64,000 nucleotides of DNA from Phoronis australis (Eukaryota; Phoronida; Phoronidae). Positions 19,076 to 34,000 of the stretch are shown in pieces (the stretch's first letter is position 1; every line of letters starts with the position of its first letter). The position numbers and the translations under genes are program-made. A model generated the notes under the pieces. The model saw nothing but the letters and a program-made list of their open reading frames with translations, was not told the DNA's origin and did not search any database. The stretch is from contig NMRA01000206.1 of NCBI GenBank assembly GCA_002633005.1, forward strand, positions 269,250 through 333,249, in the 5' to 3' direction.

Positions 19076-22000
19076 CTGAAATTTCAAAGTGAAATCTGCA
19101 TAAGTGCCTTACTACAAAACCTCACGGGACTCTAAAACATTGTAATCTGAGATTACAGGAACCAAAGCAATTTGCGTAGAGCACAGTTGAGCTGGGACTC
19201 GTGAAATCATACACTGCAGTACATGGACCGCCAACTCCATATATTTTCAATGGACAAAATCTGTAATCTTACGCATAAGCAATGACGTCATTATTCACTA
19301 GCGGCACCTGGCACACAAAGCACGCATTACTTCTAGCTAGAACGTCGTCTGATAATCATGGTCATTTCGTCAGGATTTGGATCTAGGCAACTTGGCCCAA
19401 CTCACATCGTGTTTAAATAAACTGAACGCTCGGAAAACCTTAACTTCTTAAACAAAGCTTATATTAACACTCCAGAAATAACTACCAGGCCTACTCAAAA
19501 ACCAATCTCACACTTCAACAGCACTTTACGTTTCATTTTAAGCTAGAATACATGCCGGTGCTGCTCTAAATTCTGGAATCTACTATTTGAAGACCTTGAA
19601 AAGTGTTTCCATGCTGAAATTATTTTTTTTGTACTTGGCAGCAAAATAGATGGAAGAATTTCCTGTCACAATACACTAAGCGGAAGCTGAGTTTCTTATG
19701 TTTAGAGGTTGGCGCCACCCCTAGGATATTTTGCAAGAGAATGTCAGAGTTGCGAATCTGTTGTTTCTAATCTATGGTGCAGTGTAATATAATAAATGAG
19801 CAAAGTTAATCAACCAGGTTCACTGTACAGCAGACACTCATGAGTAAAAAGTCTAGTATCCGTTACCAAGGTCACTTAAGTCACTTGCTACAATAAAAAT
19901 CCTTCAATTTGTCACAAGTAATTACTAAAATTACAATATTTCTATCTTCTAGAGGCTTACCACAATATTGCAGGTGCTAAAAATCTTACCAAATGTCTTA
20001 TAATAGCTATGTCATACAAATCATACTAAAAGCAAAGTTTCCTGAAAAGTTATTTCAGTTGAGAAATTGACAAAATTTCACCTCTCCGCCACATTGTGTT
20101 CCAAACTGAAGAATTTTACCAAATATCAAGCGCCATGTGTTTAGTAGCACTAGGACCTAGCTAAAATCTAACCAAAGTCGCATGTTCTCGTTCAAAATAT
20201 TAAAAACCGGACGATCGTCGCACAAATAAAAAAGTTCATGTTCAATCAACGTTTTGTCTATTCATTTAACATCATCAGGATCGTATTGACAACAATTTAG
20301 GACAGCAAGTGCCAACATACAGCTCAGGTAACATCCATAAAGTGAAGGGAGAGATACAGGGAATAAAGTCAAGTAGCTGGTCATCAACATAGTTGCAGAG
20401 TCACTGAGCTCTGCATGTTATTCAGAGAATCAGTGGCATGCTGGTTCTGAATGGCCAATGACTTTAATGTACAGTAACGCCTTATTAGGTTCTCTGCAGA
20501 TAATACTAGCTGAATTGGCTTGGGGATTGTTGCTAACGCAATACCTATATATGTTGCTTTTCTCTGCGGTGTGATGTATAATGAATAGACGAAACGTTGA
20601 TTGAACATGAACTTTTTTATTTGTGCGGTGATTGTCCCGTTTTTAATCTTTCTGTGGCCAAAAACTGATCGTTCAAAATGCACAGCTATATCTCACTAAA
20701 TCCTGCGAAGTCTTGGTTTTTGGCGAGGTCCTAGCGTTACTGAACAGGAGGCTGGATTCTTCAGCACGAGTGAAAGAGGATCATTTGACTCCTCCTGTAT
20801 GGCACCTGAGGAACTTAACTGTAGCAGGAAGGTCTACAGGTGAGACAACTGAAGCAGTGCAATTTGAGAGGCATGCTCCAGTGATACAGGGTGGCAGTGG
20901 TCACAAGTCTAAATTGCCATGTTTCAGTTAAGAGCACACCACACTAGCCAATGATTCACACAGGTACTGCTGAATTAACAAGTACGTAAGCACAAATTAT
21001 TCATTTCCAGTACATGCCAGAAATAAGCATACCAATTCCTTCAGTGCATGGCTAATTTCGCTTAATAGAGTGAAAATTTCTGGCATTGTGGCAGAATTCC
21101 AATTACACATAAGCGTTTAAATCTTGTTGACTGCAATTATGATGGAAGAGTGCTGTGACAATGAATTAAACGCGTACTCAGTAGTTATGACATCATTCTT
21201 TCTGGTTATTTTGGGTGTGTACTATTAGTATGATAACCCAAATGAAGAAGTCAAGCATTGTTAGACACCAACAGTACATGGTAACACTCAGAGCAGATAA
21301 ACAAAATACTGTAATGGCATAATTACATGAACATAAACCATGCTTTAAGACAATATCTGGGCCTGTGGCCACCAAACTATTCAAGACTTGACTCAAAAAT
21401 TGACCAATTGCATCACTCGAAAATAGATGAATCGCCTGCCATGCTTCGAGCCATTTGTTTTCAGTTTCACATGATGTACTGATTGGTCAATTTTCTAATC
21501 CAGTAAAGATTTACCGTTCTTGCGGACTCGTGACCAAACTTTACTGTGACAACTCAAAACTTGACCAATAATGTTGCAAGAAATTTCAGAGTTTACTCTA
21601 AGCACACCACACAAATGGTCAACTTTTGAGTAAAATTTGGTGGTCAAAATTTGAACTGATAAATTTGTTTGATGAGTTAACTCTGTTTAATTCTGTGTGC
21701 CTGTAGATTAAACTCGATCTAGACGATATTTGGAACGAAACCATCAAATGACACAAAAAAGTAGAAATTAAAATACACAAATGTACAACGGGAGTGAGGA
21801 TATGTTATGTGGCTTTTAAAAGACTTTCAATACTTGAGAGTCAGGAAGAATATAATGGCGTTCCACAAAGACTTCCAAGACTCGAGGGTCAGGGAGAACA
21901 TAATGGCGTTCCACAAAGACTTTCAAGACTCGAGGGTCAGGGAGAATATAATGGCGTTCCACAAAGACTTTCAAGACTCGAGGGTCAGGGAGAACATAAT

Positions 22001-25000
22001 GGTGTTCCAAAAACACTTTCAAGACTCGAGGGTCAGGGAACATAATGGCGTTCCACAAAGACTTTCAAGACTCGAGGGTCAGGGAGAACATAATGGCATT
22101 CCACAAAGACTAAAGACTCGAGGATCAGGGAGAATATAATGGCGTTCCAAAAACACTTTCAAGACTCGAGGGTCAGAGAGAAAATAATGGTGTTCCATAA
22201 ACCAAGCATGAAGAATTAAACCAATGAAACTAAATGCAGCCATACATACACAGTATGATACTTCCGCCTATTTAACACATGGTGCGGCAAAAACATGAAA
22301 TGTTTGAGGTGTGTCACTTCCAACAAGACACAGACACTTCAAGAACATTTTAACAATCACGCAAGCAGTCAAAAAATGTGAAAGTGTTCCACTTTGTAAA
22401 GCAAGAGTCTTTCAATTTCAAAATACTATTGATGTCCACAACAATGCAAAAATTGACTTCCCACTTTAAGCAACAGAATACATGACTTCTACCCAACAAT
22501 TTGTGAATGGTTGAAGAGTGCCCCTTTAATACAAACCTGTCTCATTGCAGTATCATATTCAGCATTGGCTCCTCCCAAGTCCACAGAATCTCCAGAGAAT
22601 GACACTGCGCCCGCATTGCCTTCACGGAATTCACCACTGCTTTTAAAACTGAAACAAAACGGGGAGAGTTGACACACCACATGACTACATGCCCCAGCCC
22701 TGGTGAAATTTCAATTCCAAAAACAATCTGCACTGTCTGTGAATAAATTATGTTTCATTAATCCACACACACACAGAAAAGTTCTATCTCAAAATTGCAA
22801 AAAGACTTCACAGTAAGTTATGTTTAAATTCTCAGAGACAACTGAAATTTAATTATTTTTTAGAAAGAGTAATGTGTGTAGTGTAACACCAAATTTGTGA
22901 CTTCATTCTCCTCAAGTCTGTTTTCATGAAACGGGTCCATGCTGGTCAGTAGAGACATACACTTTGAGATGTCAGGGTGATTTAGAGACAGATTATCACA
23001 TTACAGAATTAAGTAATTTGGTGACAAAAGTTTCTCAAGACAAAAGTTAAAATTCACCATATTGGTACAGTCTCTAAAATCTAGGACACTGTAATTCAAG
23101 ATGAAAACGATTTTTCTTTGATTCTGAAGACTGGGCTTATGGGTGATTTTGGTGTTGGTCAGATTTCTCAAATAGTGGACACTACAAAATTGAAATGTGT
23201 ATAGTCAATACAGTATCACATTTATTCCAAGATTTTGGAAATGGATAGTTCTGCTGTTTTTCTCGTAATTCTTGAATTTGGGATGCCCAATATTCCTCAA
23301 CTCTGGTGCACATTCTAACACACATTGATGAAATACGTAGTCTACGACAGCAAAGTCAGTGGCTATTGTCCATAAGCTCCTTTTACATACTAGTCATTTC
23401 ATTTTCTAAAACCTTGTCAAAGAGCATAGAAAGCACCAGATATAATGGGGGGCCCTGTTAGCCTAAGAAAAGCACGCTAACATTTTTTCTCTTGTGGTCC
23501 TGAAAATTCCACCTAAGAACTGCTCACCTGGATGAGAACGTTAGTGACCACTTGAAAGTATTGATTTGTGTTTTTAACAGGAGGCCTCTTTCACTAGTGC
23601 CACCCCAGTAAGCTTTGGGCTCCTCATTGAAAACAACTCGCACAATACTGTTGTATTTGCATACTCCTAACTATGCTAATGTATAGCAGGAACTAAACAA
23701 CAATACTATTTGAACATCATCTATGCTAAACTAAGTGCACTTGTGTTCATTGACAACTTAATGTGAAAACAAAAAATCTGCATTTCATGATGTACCTTGG
23801 GGGCTTACATTGCCCGCATCATGCAGTGTCATTCCCCAACACCACATCACGATGCTTATTGGACACGGTTGAGTGATTTACGGCAGATCATTTTCGACAC
23901 AAAACTTATTCATAAAAACATTTGACAGTTTTCAATACGTTGTGTTTCTAACTAATTTGATCAAGCAAACACAGAGATAAAAAATTAGCCTGCAAGTTCC
24001 ACTTTAATGTCACAATGGAGGAGAAAGCACTGTACTTCGGTGACATACTGTCGAGTGCTTCTAAAAATGCTTAGTCATTAAATTACAAATTACTTGCATG
24101 CAAGTAGACATGAACGCACCTAACACTAGAGCATTCTGCTTTACTGAGTGAGCTCACTGTGAAATATAGGAATATGTGTTGCAACGGAAACACGGCAATT
24201 AAAATTTTGCTAATCTACTTGCGTCAGGTCGGGCAAATCTTACATATAAGCAAGTCGGAATACATTTATGTTACATAAGGTACGTAATGATAACTGGGTT
24301 ATCAGATCTCCATACATGACCTGCAAGCCGATTTAAACTCGGGCAAAATTTATCATACACATCGAGTGAACTATTTTTAAGACGTGCATTTACAGGAATC
24401 TTCGGAGGGCTAAGCGGAAGCATCTGTTTATAAGTCATTCTGGAATTGTGAAGAAATTTGAACTTATAAAGTGCGAGTATATTTCATGTAAAATAGCAGC
24501 AGCTATAAACTAAACAAAATACAGAACAAATTTAACATCTAATAACGAATTAACTGACAAATAGCTTCCTGCTACTTGTACTACCGCAGTACCGGACCAG
24601 CTACGTTGAGCAGATGATCAGAACAAGACATTGTGTAAAAAAAGAGAATAATTTCATTGGATAATTTTATTGAATTAATAGAAGAACATCATAATACAAA
24701 ACTTATAACTGTTAACGATTTTATTTGCTTAATATATTGACTAAATACAACACGGTTAGGACCCGGAAGTTATGATTTCCGTGTTTGGCATAGTTACTAG
24801 TAATATATTTACCATTATAGCTTTCACGACTCGTTGGCCAAATGAGGTCGCTTTATTGTTTAGGTTGCATGTGTTTGCATTTTAAAACACAGCTTTCGCC
24901 TTAATTTTCATCAAGTACGTTAGAATTAAAATTTTAGATGGTATTTGATGGATATGTTTATAATTTGTGCTAATTTTTTTTTCAGTTGTCATTTGTAAAG

Positions 25001-28000
25001 TGTTTTTTAATTATTATATATAGTGACACTAACACCAATACAGAATTGGAAGATGTGAACACATGGCTTAAAAGAACAATCAAAATTCTGATGGACTTAG
25101 CCCGCAAAATACCATGATCCTTAGGGTTTTGCCAGGGTTATTTTCTCTAAAGATGATAAGATTATCTTCTCTAAAGAAAATACGGAGAAGTAGACGTTCT
25201 GACGTATTTCACGGTGTGATCACACACTTATTTGACGGTCATATCGTCACCTACGTAATGATAATAGACTTTACTAGAGGCAAGTGCAAGAAAGGTGCAT
25301 AGCTGCAGCGTTACCTAGCAACACCTACAGTATGATAGCAACAGGTTTACCTAACTAGACTTATAGCGTGCATAGCAATAGAGTTACCTAGTTAGACTCA
25401 AAAGACTGAGAGTCCTGGAAAATGAAAGTGAAAGTTATGCAATTAACAGCAATATCATGTTAGTTACTCAAATGAAAGTGAAAGTTATGCAATTAACAGC
25501 AATATCATGTTAGTTACTCAAATTCGAGGTAGGAATGACTTTTCAAGATAACCAAATTCTGGAGAAAAGGAAATGTAATTAATCAGTGCTTTTCAGAAAC
25601 AAAACTTAGAGCCAGCAAAAAGGCTATGATGACTATTCTAGTTATTTGTGACCAACAAAGTTAGTTCCCCTTAAACTAAATGCCGACTCGTGAAACATAT
25701 AAAAGTGTGTTAGTAAAACACTTAAGATGATGATAACAGATTTGAGAATATCAGGGTGCATTCAAAAATACGGACTACACAAACGTCCAATGAGGAACAT
25801 TTAATCTTTTCTTTGTTCATACCTTCCTTTCTTTCTCATGTAGAAGAACACACCAACTCCAGCAATGATTACTATGGCAACCACCATAATGGGGACAACA
25901 ATAGCTATAACAGCTGAAAGAAAAAAGTCACACACATGATTGTATACTCAGTCTGACTTTCGGTAATGACTGCAAGCACCGCCATTATATCAATGGTCTT
26001 ATCAACTAGATTCAGAGTTCAAACTTGCAAACATTTGAGCAACTATAAACCATGTTTTAGTGTAATTTTGTGTTCAAAACTTCAACTTTTTTGAAGCCCT
26101 GGTAACTCTTCCAAAGCAATGCTGTGCTGTTATCCTTTGTCTAAAATGCAGTTGGTTATAATAAATCGTTCTCATTAGGAACAAACTTTAGGTAACTAGG
26201 CGGTAAAATTCAGTTCTATTCAATCCATTTACGAGTCACGAGACCTTGTAAATAACTGCATTTGTGCGAGTCGTGTGTTGTTTTCTCTCCAATGGAATTT
26301 TCAGTTGCTAGGGTAAGACAGAAATTGCGAAATTGACAAGAGTCACATGAACACAAATCTCACGGATTGTGGAAGTTTTAGCAAAAGGGAATTGTGCAGT
26401 TTTTCCGCATAGCTTTTTCTTGAGTGAACAGGCCTGAAGTCATCGATTTATTCACGTTTAATGGCAATCTTTATTTTCTTTTTATAGTACATGAATTTGA
26501 GATCGTCAAACAAAGAAGCAGTGTACACAGTCCATGATAAAAATCTGATTTCCAGTCACATGATTAACTCATTTGCATACACAGCAGCCAATCACAAAAC
26601 AGTACCCAAGTTTATATTACGTTATACGTAACTTGGAGTGAATTATACTCGCAAAGACTCCTAGAGAAGACGTCAAAGAGATGTACCAATTACTCTATAA
26701 TTAATCTTCAAAATAATATTGTACTAAAAATCTTACTTGTAGTTTCAGTTTGTTGTACTTTGCCTGTTTGAGGAGCAGGGGTGTCACCTGCTGTGTCCTT
26801 GGTAGGAAGAGCAACAGGTTTCTGACACAAAGAACCTGTGTATCCTCCAGGGCATGAGCATTGACCATTCATGCATCGACCCTCGTTTTTGCACAAACAT
26901 GTCTCACACTTGTCACCAGAGAAAAGCGCAGGACAGAGACAGACATATGAGTTCTTCTCCAGAGTGCAATTTCCACCATTTTGACAGAAACAGGAAGCTG
27001 GAGGTGCTGGTTTGGCTGGTTCATCTACAGCATCGCATACTGTCTGGGCCGTGTCGCGGAAGTCTGAACCGTCTGGACAGAGGCACTTTCCACCCATGGG
27101 GACGATGACACACAGAGGCCAACACGACATACTGGCGCATGGAGAACTTACTGAAAGTTAGAAGTAAGGGCTACATACAGTATAAACATATCACAGCTGT
27201 ATAAGTAAGAATAAACAATTTTCATGCACGCCATATGTTGATCACACCAACTGTAATTAAGTTTGAAAAGACCTCTGTTCTGACTGGGGTTCATTTAATA
27301 GAAGGGATCTTACCATTTTGCCCACACTCACAAAGTGCATATACATGTAATTAATTTTGCTATAAATCATCGCGTTGATTTATAACAAAACAAGTTTAAC
27401 ACAATTGCACTCTGGATGATCATTATGCTTCCAACAATCAAAAATCTCAACTTTGATTAATGTTTTGTTACCGGAAAAGAATTGGATTTAAAATTTAGCA
27501 AAGTTTGCATATTACAATCTTCGAGCACCTGTACAGAACATTACAAAGTTCACAGGCTAACAGAGTGCTTTAATGGCAGTGGTAATTTAGCCAACAGAAT
27601 AGCAATTGAGACTGCCATGTAAATGCCCGAGAATAGATATTCTAACTTTAAAATAAGGAGCTCAAACTAATGAGCAGTTAAGGCTACCTTGAATTAATAC
27701 AAAGAACCAAAGACAAATGAACCCACCTGAGGTATTATACCTATTAGGGTGGTAGACCTTGATGTCGTTAGGTGCAGTGAGACCCGACTTTATCGTTACG
27801 TTGACTCCACGTCCAAACTTGTCATGCTGAACGAGGTTACCGTCAACCTGAGACACCCAGTAGAGATAGTTTCCAAACACGTCCAGGCTGTATGGATTGT
27901 TGATACCTACAAGAAGTTGAAAGGAAGCCATGCAAGATCGGTTGGGAAATGCTGTTATGAAGAAAAGGTGTAGTAAATTGTACTCAAATTCAATTGAAAA

Positions 28001-31000
28001 AATGGCCATAATTGTTCCAAATGCTTTAAAGCAAAAAGTAAAAATACTGAAAAATCTTGCCATATTTCATACGTACCTTGAGATATGACCACTACCCTGT
28101 CAGTACCATCAGGTCTACATGACTCAATGATGTTCGCTTTACTGTCACTCCAGTAGACACGTCCTCCCATGCTGTAGTCAATGGTGATGCCAGTCGGGTT
28201 ACCAAGTCGTGAGTTGACAATTTGGCGTCTGTTCTCACCACTCATCCAGGCAGCCTCAATCTTGGGGTTAGCACCAGTATCCACCCAGAACATCCAACTG
28301 ATAGAACAGTTGATCATCAATCAAACTTATGGTAACAATTCTCAAATTTGAGACATTCTCCAGAATTTGGGACATGGAAGAACCCACAAAAAATGAAATT
28401 TCTACATTTTGAAATTTGGGGCAAGGGCGATTTTTGTATTCATCATATTTCTCAAGTTTCGAACATTTTCAATCTAAAGAGTGTTGTAAGTTTGCCGTGT
28501 CTTTCTGGGTGATTCTTAAATTTGGTCGGCCAATATTGCCTATTACTAGAATTTGGGACAAGCTCTGACCTTGAGCATCATAGTTTTTTACTGTCCTAAA
28601 TCGAGAATTTTTACCATTGGCAGGCAAACAATGTTAAATGGGCGATTTCAAAGTATTCTCCTTTTTATCATATGTAAGAGGAATCCTCCAATAACTGCAG
28701 TCCACTCAATTATTCTATCCACAGTACATTGTCCCACAGTACATTGTCCCAACTGTTTCCTTAGAAATATTCTGCACAATCCTTACTAGTCAAGGCTCAG
28801 TTGGTATCTCCGCAGTATTTATCTGCCTGCTGGAGGCAACAAATAGTGTGTAATCATTCGCAAGGTTTGACGTACGAATATAACTTTGTTTGGTGTAACT
28901 ACACAAGAGAAGGTGCAGTAAAGTTCCATCCACGCCTGTCTTGAATTGGTAAAGTAGACAAGATGGTGGCAGTGTTGCCAAGTGAGATAAGCGCCCGCTT
29001 CCTTTACAAGGTCATGGGTTATAGGTCATGGGTTATAGTCCCACTAGAGCACACTAACTGGTAGACCCTTGAGTCAGGTCTCTAGCTCCTCAGATCAGTT
29101 TTAATCAAATATTAATAAAGCATCAAAAGGGTTTCAGCTGATCAGTGTAATGGGCCCACATGAGCGGCCTGCACAGGTTTTCATGTAAAGCATACCAGTT
29201 CGCCTGCACTTATTTTTACTTGTCTTTTACAGAATACAGTTTAAATGTAACAATGGATGGTAGTTACTGGGTTATAATATAACTACTAGTACAAATTACC
29301 ATTCTCATTATTATTATCTTGTTATTAATATGAATATTACCATTATTTTCACTATCACTAGAATACTCAAAAGAGTGCATCCCACATTAGGTAACAGAAC
29401 CTAATGGACTTACCCTGTCAGTGGATTAACTGCGATAGCTCCAGGCTTTACTAGCTGGTCTTTGACCAGCGTTCGGCGATAGGTTCCATCCAGTTTGGTC
29501 AGGTAAACAGCGCGCTTACCACCGTCAGTCCAGTAAAGGTTGCTTGAAAGCATAAAATCATTATGAATTAGTGACGAAAGCTAGGATGACATGTCAGCAA
29601 ACACAGGACAGATACCCTAGCATTAAGAATGGGAGCTTGATTAGGGGGTCTCACAGTCCTTCATTGCAATACAAAACTGTGTGAGCAAAGGGTGTCCAAA
29701 CCCTGGCTAAACCTCTTCTGCAGCAATGTGTGGCATGGCAATAGTTTTATCAACAATAGGGATTTTAGACAGCCAAATCTTAGGAGAACTAACTGCTATT
29801 GCCTGTGGACATATCTCACGAGAGGTGAACAAGGACGCCAACAATGAATATAGCCACGTGTAAATGGAGAAAAAAAATTAAAAGATGATGCATTTACATT
29901 TTGCAAGTGTCACATGTCATGCAGAGTTGATCCACAGTATGTAGACATCACTTGTAAGTTGTGTTTACGAATTACACCACACTCACTCATCACCTGCGCA
30001 TCACCATTGTTGTGTTCTCAAAGAAACAATTATTAAACCTAATCCGGTGGAAATTAAATTACAGGTGCACTACTTTCTAAAAACAGAGTATTTGACATCC
30101 CCTCATCAATGCCATGTTATCGGCAAAATTCCTTTGATGTCAGCGTAAGGTAAAACACCTTGCCTGGCCTAGTCTTGAGCAGCAAGGTCTGTGAACGCCT
30201 TTCCCATGTCATGCAGATGAAACACAACAAGCTCAAGGTACCGATGTGAGCTACTAAGTTAGGACATGCTTCACTATGACCTTTGACCTCCAGTCACGGA
30301 CCCAAAAAACCTGTTGCAAACCTGTGACTTAGTTTCTTGTATGAGACTCACATTTTAGGGGGAAGTAATTCATCTTTAATACAAAGCACGTGAGTTTCAT
30401 CTTCGGTTTAAGACGCGAATAATAAGGAGGCAGTGAAACTTCATTTGGGCGTATTTTTCACGAATTACATTTTTAAGTTTATTAGTTTTGTCCCAAATAG
30501 AAGAATTTATATCGTACGTGCAGCCAGAGGTTCATGACTCACACTCCTTCCTCAAGCTTGTGTGTATATATAAGTCTCATCACTTAGTTTCCTCAGCACA
30601 CCTGATATGTATTAGTGGTACTTGAATAAAATAACAGTAGTACAGATGCACTGAAATTGACAATATATAGTGCTTGCCACTGGGAGGACCTCACCTGCCA
30701 ACCCAGTCCACAGCTAGACCATTGGGTTCCTCTAAGTCAGCTATTTGCAGATCCTGAGATGGCGGTTGGTGTGTGGGGTCAGTAGGCATCGCTGCCCGTT
30801 GGATTTTACGTAGAGACGTATCAGACCAATAGATGATCTGCTTGGAATAGTCGTAATCAATGGCTGCGATCCTCTGTCCGTTGGCAAATAAGTCGTTGTA
30901 AAGTTCATCTTTCGTGTTTGGTCGATACTGTCGAATTTCCCATCTCATAGAGAACAGAAAAATGGACTCCACACCTGAAGATGTAAATTTAGGTGAATAT

Positions 31001-34000
31001 TCCTTTCCACGAGTTTTTGCAGCTCAATGTGATGGGATTGCATTGAACAGAAGTTCAAGAAACTTCGTTTCTGAACAAACTTCGTTTCTGAACAAACTTC
31101 GTTTCTGAACAAACTTCGTTTCTGAACAAACTTCGTTTCTGAACAAATTTCGTTTCTGAACAAACTTCTAGGAGTGTGAAATATGAATACACGACAGAGA
31201 TGTCTTTTCTTATTGCAACCCATCAGTCTGTGTAATGAGTAATGAGAGATATCCCTTTACATTCAAGAGGGGGGGTGTTTTGGTTTTTAGGAGTGTAAAA
31301 ATGTCTCGTGCAATATTTTCAGACCATTTTTGTACAAAGATATACACTCAGACACTTTTAATGTCTTCATAAAGCAGTGATACATTATTAAATTGCATGC
31401 AAAAATTGAATACACTTTGTTGATCTGAATTTCTACTATCCAAGTTTGCCTGGAAGAAGTGAAGAGTTTAGAATAGATTACACGACTAACATTTGATACA
31501 ACATTGATCAGCGCAAGGAGGAGACGGATGTAATTTATAATAAACTAATGTCAAATTCCCAACCTCACGCGATCATGCTTTCAAAACTACCTTAATTTTG
31601 TTGACAACTACATTTTTCAATTCTTAAAAAGTATAAACAAACATAAAACAAAACAGAAAAGAAAAGCAAGTCAATCACACTGAGGGTTGTACTGAAACAC
31701 AAACTGTTAGTCAATAAGTGGGACTGTTACAAAAACATGAGACAACTTTTTCTAGTATTCATAATGTTCCTACATAGTGTTACTAACATTTTTTAGAAAA
31801 AAAAAAGAAATTTCTCACAATTAAATTTGCGTTTCAACGTTGCGAAAAAAGGACTATTATTGATCGACAGCTATATCTCAAGTGAATGACAGCTTACCTT
31901 GAACACGACACTCAGTGCCATTAGCACCTCGCACACTAGTGAACGGTGAGATACACAGACAGCCATAAGTCCCCTTGGAGTTGACACAAACCTGCGGGCA
32001 GTAGTTCCCCCATGCAGAACACTCATCCACATCTGAAGTGAAGAGAAATGGAATTAGTACAATTTTCAAAATGAATTCGACAACGTTGAAATTCGACAAA
32101 GTTTCGATGCACAAAACCATGAATCGTTTTCCATTTATTTTGGTCAAGAATTTGGTTTCAATGGTGGAAAAATCTCTACAAAATCTTGTCAGTGATGCTG
32201 CTCTACACACAAGTCGAAATCGCGACAACTCACTGTGAAACTCGACCAGCCACAAATGAACAATTAATGACATAAATGATTAAACTCTGAGTAAATTTCG
32301 ACTATTTTATTGCGACAAAAGTTCGACAAAACTGACAAAATAATTCTGTCATTAGAAGTTCTTCATAGTTTATTGGAGTCTGACAAAGTTCTGTCAAAGT
32401 CCGTCCGTAAACTGCAGCGTATTTCTGCGTTGGAATTCTGCGCAGAAATTTCTGCGCAGAGTTCCAGCGCTGAAATTTCTGCACTAGAATTCTGTGCAGA
32501 AATTTCTGCGCATGATACAACAGAGGGCTAACATGTGATAGAATATATCAATATTTAAGCCAAAATGATGGAAATCTAGGCGCAGAAAAAATCTGCAACT
32601 TTTCAGGCACAAAAAGGGAATGAGTGGAAATTCTGTTTTTAAAATGGAAAGTGCTATTTGTTGATTTGCATATATATATAATTAGAAGGCATTAATTCGC
32701 ATAGTGAAAACATAACCAAGCATGACAGAAAATTACCGACAATCAAAATGGAAAAACAATCTCCCGAGGTAACTTCGATAATGTACCATCTATCCGTCTA
32801 TTAAAACTGTAAAGACTAATTAAAAGTAGTTTCATGAAACATAGACCTGGGATTATTCTACAACAACCATAAAACAATGACCAAGTAGAAAATTTAAAGA
32901 ACATTAGGCCTGAATCCACTCTTTCCTCTACAAACAGTTTTAAGTCTATGAATTCAAACCATTCTATGCTTTAAAAACATAGAACAGTAGAACTGAGAAG
33001 TAGCTCTCACCCTGGCATGATTTCCGGTCACTCGAACTGATAGAGAAACCGTTCCTGCAGTGACAGTAATATCCATCAGGTGTAAGCGGTGTACACTCTT
33101 GTTCACAGCCTCCATTGTTTGTCTGACAGTTGTCATTGAGGGCAGGATTCTTGTCTACAAATGATTCAAATGGAAACCAACATTAAAATTTACAATTAGC
33201 CATGGAACCTGTACACATTCACTAGTAAGTCATACATTCAAGTATTAATTAAGAAGCAAGTACATTAGTACCCCAATGCGTCCTGCCTGACAGTATTTTA
33301 AATTGTAAACGGGAGTAACATTGAAACTATGAGTCACAACAGGAAGACAATGTACACCACTACTGTACATATCAAAAATATGCCAACAAATACCAATTTA
33401 TGCAGATAAGGTTTAAACCCTATCATAACCAAGGACCAATAACTACTGCAAGAAACTAGTCAAAGAAAAATAATTTATTTTGGAAAATTTCCTATAGAAT
33501 GGTTCAACTCACTCGAGCTTAAAAAGACCACAAGCTGGTTCCACCTTAGAACTAAACAATGTTACAAAAGATGACTTCTAGTTAAGCTTGCTGGCCAAGT
33601 TTGGTAAAATTCAAATTATTACTTACGGCATCCATTCTCATCAGAGGCGTCGGAGCAATCAGCAACATTGTCACACACCTTGTCACCGTCGATGCACTCC
33701 TTACTGGTGCACTTGAACTGGTTGAGCCAACACGTGACAGTGGTAGGAGAACCTGAATATCAATAGCGTGACAACGTGAACATCACATTCACACCATCTC
33801 TCCCGTGAGATTTGTCTGTAACATTACCCACTGGACTATTTTGTTAAAAAGTTGATAAATTCTGAGAAACTATCTAATGTAAGGAAAATTTAATACAGTT
33901 ATGATGGTAGTAACCTTTGTTGCTCTAACAAGGTGTCACGGAAGCTGACTTTCAGCGAACCCGGATCCTCTTCATTTGTGATCAAATTAACTACTGAATG

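Larger units (their letters stand above)
19076..22536 (-). other. LRP2-like intron with nested repeats and a 48 bp minisatellite
   Basis: A 3.46 kb intron splits the cytoplasmic tail. It contains one inverted-repeat element inserted in another (20139-20745) and a 48 bp tandem array (21821-22199). No coding sequence is supported. Confidence 0.7.

Noticed and set aside
21794-22139. Repetitive proteins in three frames
   Set aside because: They come from the 48 bp minisatellite inside an LRP2 intron and lack splice or start context.
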